Source: Olsenella_L sp051876355 (GTDB lineage Bacteria; Actinomycetota; Coriobacteriia; Coriobacteriales; Atopobiaceae). From it: 8,954 nt of DNA. Shown piece after piece: positions 6,131-8,954 of the stretch (position 1 is the first letter of the stretch; every line of letters starts with the position of its first letter). The notes below the pieces were generated by a model. It saw nothing but the letters and a program-made list of their open reading frames with translations, did not search any database and was not told where the DNA came from. The DNA is taken from positions 1 to 8,954 of the forward strand of contig JBJEHU010000032.1 of assembly GCA_051876355.1 (NCBI GenBank), read 5' to 3'. The position numbers and the translations under genes are program-made.

Positions 6131-6946
6131 CTAGAAGTGAAGCGAGAACGTGCCGAAGGCGCTGGGGCCGATTACCGGCAGCGCGGAGAAGACGGCTGCG
6201 TCTGCGCCGGAGACAGCAAAGCCGATGAGGGCAAGGATGGCGCCAGCAGCGCAGATGATGCCGCCGATCGTGAGGAGCAGGCGGAAGGTATCGGGATGGC
6301 GGCGCCACCAGAGCGTCGAGCTCGTCTCTTCGATCTTGGCGTCAGGATTCACGACGCGCATGAAGAAATGGGCAACCCAGCGGACAAAGCGTGCCTGCAG
6401 GTGGTAGAGGATGCTCGTGAGCTGGATGGCAAGGGGAATGAGCATGACGGAAGCGCCGCCGACGGCGACCATGACGCCACCCTCGGCAAGGACCGCCGCA
6501 AGATACCCCTGCGTGCAGCCCCAGATGAGGGCAATGATGCCGGCAATGCCGGAGAGCATGGCAGCTCCGTCAGCAAGCCAGACGCAGCCGATGGCAGACC
6601 AGAGAGCAAGAAAGATGCTCACAGCGACGAGCGCTGCTGCAAAGACGAGCGGCACCCAGACGATTGCACCGACGACCAGAAGGACGATCACGAGGATTGT
6701 GCGCTCCTTGTTCTGGCGGAGGCCGAGCAGGCTCTTCTGGAAGGGTGGCAGGCTCTCGACCACAGCGTCTGCTGCCTCATCGGCGCTGCCGAGGTCTGCG
6801 ACTGCCTCGGATTCGCCCATGCCGGACTCGGTGCGGTCTTCGAAGGCTTCCTGCCAGAAGCTCAAGGCCCGTTCTGTCTCGGCCTTGCTGACGCCTCTCT
6901 TCTCGAGCGCGTGCTTCAGCTCTTCGCTCCATTCTTCGTACGTCAT
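6131..6946 (-). CDS. DUF1700/HAAS-domain membrane protein
   Basis: The 271-residue protein has an N-terminal soluble helical domain (1-78) typical of DUF1700/HAAS proteins: MTYEEWSEELKHALEKRGVS, then ERALSFWQEAFEDRTESGMGE (25-45) and AVADLGSADEAADAV (48-62), matching the family pattern of an aromatic/acidic helix, a Gly turn and an LG-x-x-x-E/A segment. About five hydrophobic segments follow (about 83-103, 104-124, 128-146, 156-181, 223-246). HAAS domains are thought to work with PadR-type regulators, probably receiving or passing on a signal at the membrane. The gene overlaps padR by four bases (ATGA at 6946-6943), with GGGAG inside the padR end, so the two are translationally coupled. Many relatives encode an adhesin-like DUF4097 protein next; here the next gene encodes a CPBP protein. 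The ligand or stimulus cannot be read from sequence. Confidence 0.85.
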   Translation of the reverse strand: MTYEEWSEELKHALEKRGVSKAETERALSFWQEAFEDRTESGMGESEAVADLGSADEAADAVVESLPPFQKSLLGLRQNKERTILVIVLLVVGAIVWVPLVFAAALVAVSIFLALWSAIGCVWLADGAAMLSGIAGIIALIWGCTQGYLAAVLAEGGVMVAVGGASVMLIPLAIQLTSILYHLQARFVRWVAHFFMRVVNPDAKIEETSSTLWWRRHPDTFRLLLTIGGIICAAGAILALIGFAVSGADAAVFSALPVIGPSAFGTFSLHF

Positions 6947-7257
6947 TTTCCCGCTCCCTCTCTCACGTAGGACAGGATCTCTTCGATGCTTCCCTCGTCT
7001 TCGACAAAGGCGTCGAGCGTCGCTCTGCCCTTGTCGGTGATCGTGTAGTATTTCCTGAGCCTGCCGGCATGCTCGCGGCTGTATTCCTCGAGCTGCCCCT
7101 GCGTCCTGAGACGCTTCAGGATCGGGTAGAGCGTCGACTCGGACAGCCCGAGCGATGCTGGCACATCCTTGATGATCTGGTAGCCGTAGGAGTCCTCCCG
7201 AGCAAGTGCCGCAAGGACACAGATGTCGAGAAAGCCACGCTTCAGCTGCGCTTCCAT
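6943..7257 (-). CDS. PadR-family transcriptional regulator
   Basis: This is a 104-residue winged-helix repressor of the small PadR (PadR-s1-like) class. It opens with MEAQLKRGFLDICVLAALA, the conserved first helix. YGYQIIKDV (about 25-33) precedes the recognition region LSESTLYPILKRLRTQGQL (38-56). The wing is EEYSREHAGRLRKYYTITDKG (57-77), and a final helix serves dimerisation. The ATG at 7257 is chosen because AGGAGG sits 6 bases upstream. A GTG at 7293 would add 12 residues but lies inside the operator palindrome and has no RBS. The gene heads a coupled operon with DUF1700 and CPBP genes. Two perfect palindromes covering its promoters are the expected autoregulatory sites. Dimeric PadR proteins typically bind such dyads and release them on ligand binding or partner interaction. 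Confidence 0.93.
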   Translation of the reverse strand: MEAQLKRGFLDICVLAALAREDSYGYQIIKDVPASLGLSESTLYPILKRLRTQGQLEEYSREHAGRLRKYYTITDKGRATLDAFVEDEGSIEEILSYVREGAGK

Positions 7258-7279
7258 GGCTCTCCTCCTCTCGTCTCGA

Positions 7280-7300
7280 ATACTATGCAACACATAGTAT
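7280..7300. promoter_or_regulatory. PadR operator O1 (21-bp palindrome)
   Basis: ATACTATG and CATAGTAT form perfect 8-base arms around CAACA. It shares 13 leading bases (aatactatgca and flanks) with O2 and overlaps the -10 of the proximal promoter. It lies 23 bp upstream of the padR ATG. The site is inferred from symmetry, position and the adjacent padR gene. Confidence 0.8.
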
Positions 7301-7308
7301 CATGGCAA
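7280..7308 (-). promoter_or_regulatory. padR proximal promoter (P1)
   Basis: On the minus strand TTGCCA (7308-7303) lies exactly 17 bases from TAGTAT (7285-7280). Transcription would start near 7273, leaving a leader of about 16 bases that just contains the AGGAGG (7269-7264). The -10 hexamer is the right-hand end of the nearer palindrome. Confidence 0.55.
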
Positions 7309-7313
7309 GAAGA

Positions 7314-7334
7314 ATACTATGCATTGCATAGTAT
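7314..7334. promoter_or_regulatory. PadR operator O2 (21-bp perfect palindrome)
   Basis: ATACTATGCA and TGCATAGTAT form 10-base perfect arms around one central T. Its centre is 34 bp from that of O1, a little over three helical turns. It covers the -10 and most of the spacer of the distal promoter, so bound repressor would exclude RNA polymerase. Confidence 0.85.
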
Positions 7335-7342
7335 AAAGTCAA
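7314..7342 (-). promoter_or_regulatory. padR distal promoter (P2)
   Basis: TTGACT (7342-7337, minus strand) lies exactly 17 bases from TAGTAT (7319-7314), a near-consensus sigma-70-type promoter. Transcription would start near 7307, giving a leader of about 50 bases that includes O1. Confidence 0.75.
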
Positions 7343-7605
7343 GCGGTTTCCTGAACATTCTTCTGGAAAGGGACAGCGCGGCCATTGCTATGGGCGTCAG
7401 AGATCTGCTCAAGACGAGATTCGATGTGCTGGCAAGCGCGCAGGCTGCCGTCAGATATCAGGGGTGGGCACATGCCGCTGCAGAATTGTCCTAAGCGCAA
7501 TCTCCACTGCAGGATATCTGCATGTCTGCAAGAATAGGGAGCAAGGCAGCATCTGCCTTCGAACCTGTCCAGCTGTTCCGCGCGAACCTGTCGATTGGAT
7601 AGCCT
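7343..7605. other. Intergenic region before the CmpB-like gene
   Basis: This 263-bp stretch separates the padR control region from the divergent permease gene. I see no convincing gene. A 34-codon plus-strand frame (ATG 7390 to TAA 7494) has protein-like composition but no properly spaced ribosome site. Two short dyads are visible: GCAGGATATCTGC (7509-7521, imperfect) and AAGGCAG-CAT-CTGCCTT (7543-7559, 7-bp arms). No clear promoter for the permease gene was found, which is notable because that gene also lacks a strong ribosome site. Confidence 0.5.
7543..7559 (+). promoter_or_regulatory. Short inverted repeat upstream of the CmpB-like gene
   Basis: AAGGCAG and CTGCCTT are perfect 7-base arms around CAT, 47 bases before the GTG start. 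No T-run follows, so it is more likely an operator or leader hairpin than a terminator. Confidence 0.3.
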
Positions 7606-8553
7606 GTGTTCTGGTCAGTCGTCTCGCTTGTTCTCCTGGCGCTTCTCATACGCTTCATCTTCTGGCTCGTGAAGTCGTTCTTCGCCTGGCTTGGCCGTGG
7701 CAAGCCCGTCCAGCGCGCTATCGACAACCGTGCCGTCTCGCCCGAGGTGGCAGATGCGGTCGACCAGCTCATCCTCTACCGTGCTGCCCGCCATATCGGC
7801 AAGGAGATGAAGAAGCCGCTCAAGCTCACGAGGGACCAGGTCCGGGAGGTCCAGCGGGCAGAAGCGATCGTGAGAAACGACTACGTGGACCACATGCATA
7901 TCACCTGGTACCACGTCGTTATCATCTTCCTGCTCTGCTCCTTCCTGGGCCTTGTGCTCGAAGAGTTCTGGATGTTCGTTTCTGTCGGCCTCACGCAGGG
8001 CCGCTATGGCCTCGTGTGGGGACCGTTCTCGCCGCTCTATGGATTCGGCGCCCTGTTCCTGACGGCCGCTGGCATGTTCATGCGCAGGAAGCATGCAAAG
8101 TGGTGGCAGATCTTCTTGGCATCGATGGTCGTGGGCGGCCTCCTCGAGCAGATCACCGGCTGGAGCATGGAGACCTTCATGGGTGCGGTCTCCTGGGACT
8201 ACATCGCAGGAGGGGTGCCGGGTGCCATAACGAAATGGGTGGCCGTGCCGTTCCTCTTCTTCTGGGGGTTCCTGGGCCTTGCCTGGACCGAGATCGTTAT
8301 GCCCTGGCTCCTCTATACGATCGGCGAGCCGACCTCCCAGCGCCAGGTCACGTTCGTGGCGCTTCTCGCGGTCTACCTCGTGGCCGATATCGGGATGACG
8401 CTTGCATGCTTCAACAGGAGAGCGGCACGCGATGCTGGCATACCTCCCCAGAATGCGTTCCAGGAATGGGTGGACACCCACTACTCGAACGAGTTCATGT
8501 CGAACCGCTTCGAGAACATGGTCATCGAAGGCGGCACGAGCACAACCTCATAG
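7606..8553 (+). CDS. CmpB-family 'putative ABC transporter permease'
   Basis: This 315-residue membrane protein belongs to the ABC_trans_CmpB family, labelled permease-like although its biochemical role is not established and no ATPase gene is adjacent. A first hydrophobic helix (about 3-27) is followed by a charged cytosolic stretch (30-95) that many shorter relatives lack. The family core starts at MHITWYHVVIIFLLCSFLGLVLEE (97-120). It continues with GLVWGPFSPLYGFGAL (135-150), a family hallmark, and MVVGGLLEQITGWSMETF (174-191). Further helices lie at about 210-232 and 247-268. The tail FQEWVDTHYSNEFMSNRFENM resembles the usual C-terminus. The start is uncertain: an in-frame TAG at 7600-7602 rules out extension, leaving GTG 7606 with only a weak GGAT upstream. 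The gene diverges from the padR operon, so PadR control is possible but unproven. A strong terminator follows 3 bases after the stop. Confidence 0.82.
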   Translation: MFWSVVSLVLLALLIRFIFWLVKSFFAWLGRGKPVQRAIDNRAVSPEVADAVDQLILYRAARHIGKEMKKPLKLTRDQVREVQRAEAIVRNDYVDHMHITWYHVVIIFLLCSFLGLVLEEFWMFVSVGLTQGRYGLVWGPFSPLYGFGALFLTAAGMFMRRKHAKWWQIFLASMVVGGLLEQITGWSMETFMGAVSWDYIAGGVPGAITKWVAVPFLFFWGFLGLAWTEIVMPWLLYTIGEPTSQRQVTFVALLAVYLVADIGMTLACFNRRAARDAGIPPQNAFQEWVDTHYSNEFMSNRFENMVIEGGTSTTS

Positions 8554-8556
8554 AAA

Positions 8557-8588
8557 AAGGAAAGCGCCCCGAAAGGGGCGTTTTCCTT
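8557..8588. terminator. Bidirectional intrinsic terminator
   Basis: A 14-bp stem (8557-8570 with 8575-8588, one G-T wobble) closes on a GAAA tetraloop. Its core is CGCCCC/GGGGCG, flanked by A-rich and T-rich arms. The plus strand gives GGGGCGTTTTCCTT after the CmpB-like gene. The minus strand gives GGGGCGCTTTCCTTTTTC after the small gene ending at 8624. Good U-tracts on both strands support converging transcription units. Confidence 0.92.
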
Positions 8589-8623
8589 GACAGGGGGAGA
8601 AAGAGATATGGGGGATGGTCTGG

Positions 8624-8761
8624 TTATCCGAATACGAGGCAGAGCGCGCAGAGGATAGCTATCGATGCGAGGCAGCCAAGCACGGTCGCGCAGTCGGCTT
8701 CCAGGATCAGGCGCATGCCATAGCCGAGGCCTTCAAGGCTCTCTTTCATTTCTTCGCTCAT
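8624..8761 (-). CDS. Small single-pass membrane protein (45 aa)
   Basis: A 45-codon gene runs from ATG (8761-8759) to TAA (8626-8624) on the minus strand, preceded by AGGAGG with a 5-base gap, one of the best ribosome sites in the window. The peptide starts with an acidic/polar helix (MSEEMKESLEGLGYGMRLILE). It ends in one hydrophobic segment (about 22-45, ADCATVLGCLASIAILCALCLVFG) that would cross the membrane and stop almost at once. Four cysteines (24, 30, 38, 41) lie in or next to that segment. It converges on the CmpB-like gene across a bidirectional terminator, which fits a real transcript. A 90-codon frame on the other strand (8615-8887) covers it but lacks a spaced ribosome site. I recognise no family; the role could be in membrane complex assembly or regulation, but that is a guess. 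Confidence 0.65.
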   Translation of the reverse strand: MSEEMKESLEGLGYGMRLILEADCATVLGCLASIAILCALCLVFG

Positions 8762-8842
8762 GGCAGCCTCCTCTTCGAGGTGGGAGATGGCTCGAAATCC
8801 ATCTCTTCATCTGTATCATTTCCCAGCTCGCGGCTGCCTTCC

Positions 8843-8854
8843 CGCTCCGGAGCG
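8843..8854. repeat. 12-bp perfect palindrome
   Basis: CGCTCCGGAGCG is fully self-complementary and lies about 82 bp upstream of the small membrane protein start. It could be an operator for that gene or chance in GC-rich DNA. Confidence 0.3.
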
Positions 8855-8872
8855 AGTCATTACGCATCCATG

Positions 8873-8900
8873 CTGAAGGCTTACTGAAGCTTTACGGAAG
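8873..8900. promoter_or_regulatory. Three hexamers at exact 11-bp period
   Basis: CTGAAG (8873-8878), CTGAAG (8884-8889) and CGGAAG (8895-8900) are separated by 5-base spacers GCTTA and CTTTA. The repeats therefore fall on one face of the helix, as do direct-repeat sites of OmpR/PhoB-type response regulators. The array lies about 112 bp upstream of the small minus-strand gene and just before the right edge, so it could serve that gene or a plus-strand gene beyond the window. Confidence 0.4.
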
Positions 8901-8954
8901 ATGGGGCAGATGGCTGGCGCGTCTGTCCGGCAGCTGCGATTCGGCCTTTTGGAG

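Noticed and set aside
7464..8723. Plus-strand open frame of 419 codons over the CmpB-like gene
   Set aside because: It is in another frame, reads arginine/proline/histidine-rich sequence, and runs through the terminator and into the small gene. The CmpB frame carries the family motifs.
8615..8887. 90-codon plus-strand frame opposite the small membrane protein gene
   Set aside because: It has no correctly spaced ribosome site, follows directly after a terminator, and shows no fold-like pattern. The minus-strand frame has AGGAGG and a membrane helix. It is not fully excluded.
8901..8954. Possible start of a plus-strand gene at the right edge (ATG 8910, GGAAG upstream)
   Set aside because: Only about 15 codons are visible before the window ends, which is too few to judge coding or identify a product.

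Overview
The window is GC-rich bacterial chromosome whose codons favour G or C at third positions and whose genes mostly have strong Shine-Dalgarno sites (AGGAGG, AAGGAG). The gene families are housekeeping or host-type: glycogen branching enzyme, PatB/MalY-like PLP enzyme, ProC, CPBP protease-like membrane protein, PadR with DUF1700, and a CmpB-type 'putative ABC transporter permease'. This mix, with GC richness and high AGG/AGA use, suggests an anaerobic actinobacterium of the Coriobacteriia (Olsenella/Atopobium-like). That placement is an inference from gene content, not a database result. I see no phage, transposase, CRISPR array, rRNA or tRNA.

Layout from left to right. Positions 1-143 hold no convincing gene but carry a near-perfect 19-bp repeat twice at a 33-bp period. 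A minus-strand pair follows: a SIS-domain protein resembling an RpiR regulator without its DNA-binding domain (193-813), and glgB (919-2739). Each is followed by a hairpin. Positions 2740-3001 are a divergent regulatory region. From there a plus-strand operon runs rightward: a MalY/PatB-type aminotransferase/beta-lyase (3002-4204), then proC (4235-5014), ended by a long convergent hairpin (5041-5074). A minus-strand three-gene unit comes next, in transcription order padR (7257-6943), DUF1700/HAAS membrane protein (6946-6131, ATGA overlap with padR) and a CPBP-family membrane protein (6108-5095). Its control region, 7280-7342, carries two copies of a promoter-plus-palindrome module. A divergent plus-strand CmpB-like membrane protein follows (7606-8553), then a bidirectional terminator and a 45-codon minus-strand gene for a single-pass, cysteine-rich small membrane protein (8624-8761). 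The right edge carries three hexamers at an exact 11-bp period.

How the genes work together. PadR is expected to repress its own operon by binding the palindromes that cover both -10 elements. DUF1700 proteins are the standard partners of such PadR regulators, and the CPBP protein is the third member, so the unit looks like a membrane/envelope-responsive module. patB and proC probably share one transcript linking sulfur amino acid or aminotransferase metabolism with the last step of proline synthesis. glgB stands alone without other glycogen genes in view.

I did not find a clearly new multi-gene system. The strongest unusual signals are the duplicated PadR operator-promoter module, the unlisted small membrane protein, the HTH-less SIS protein, the left-edge tandem repeat and the right-edge 11-bp-phased repeat.
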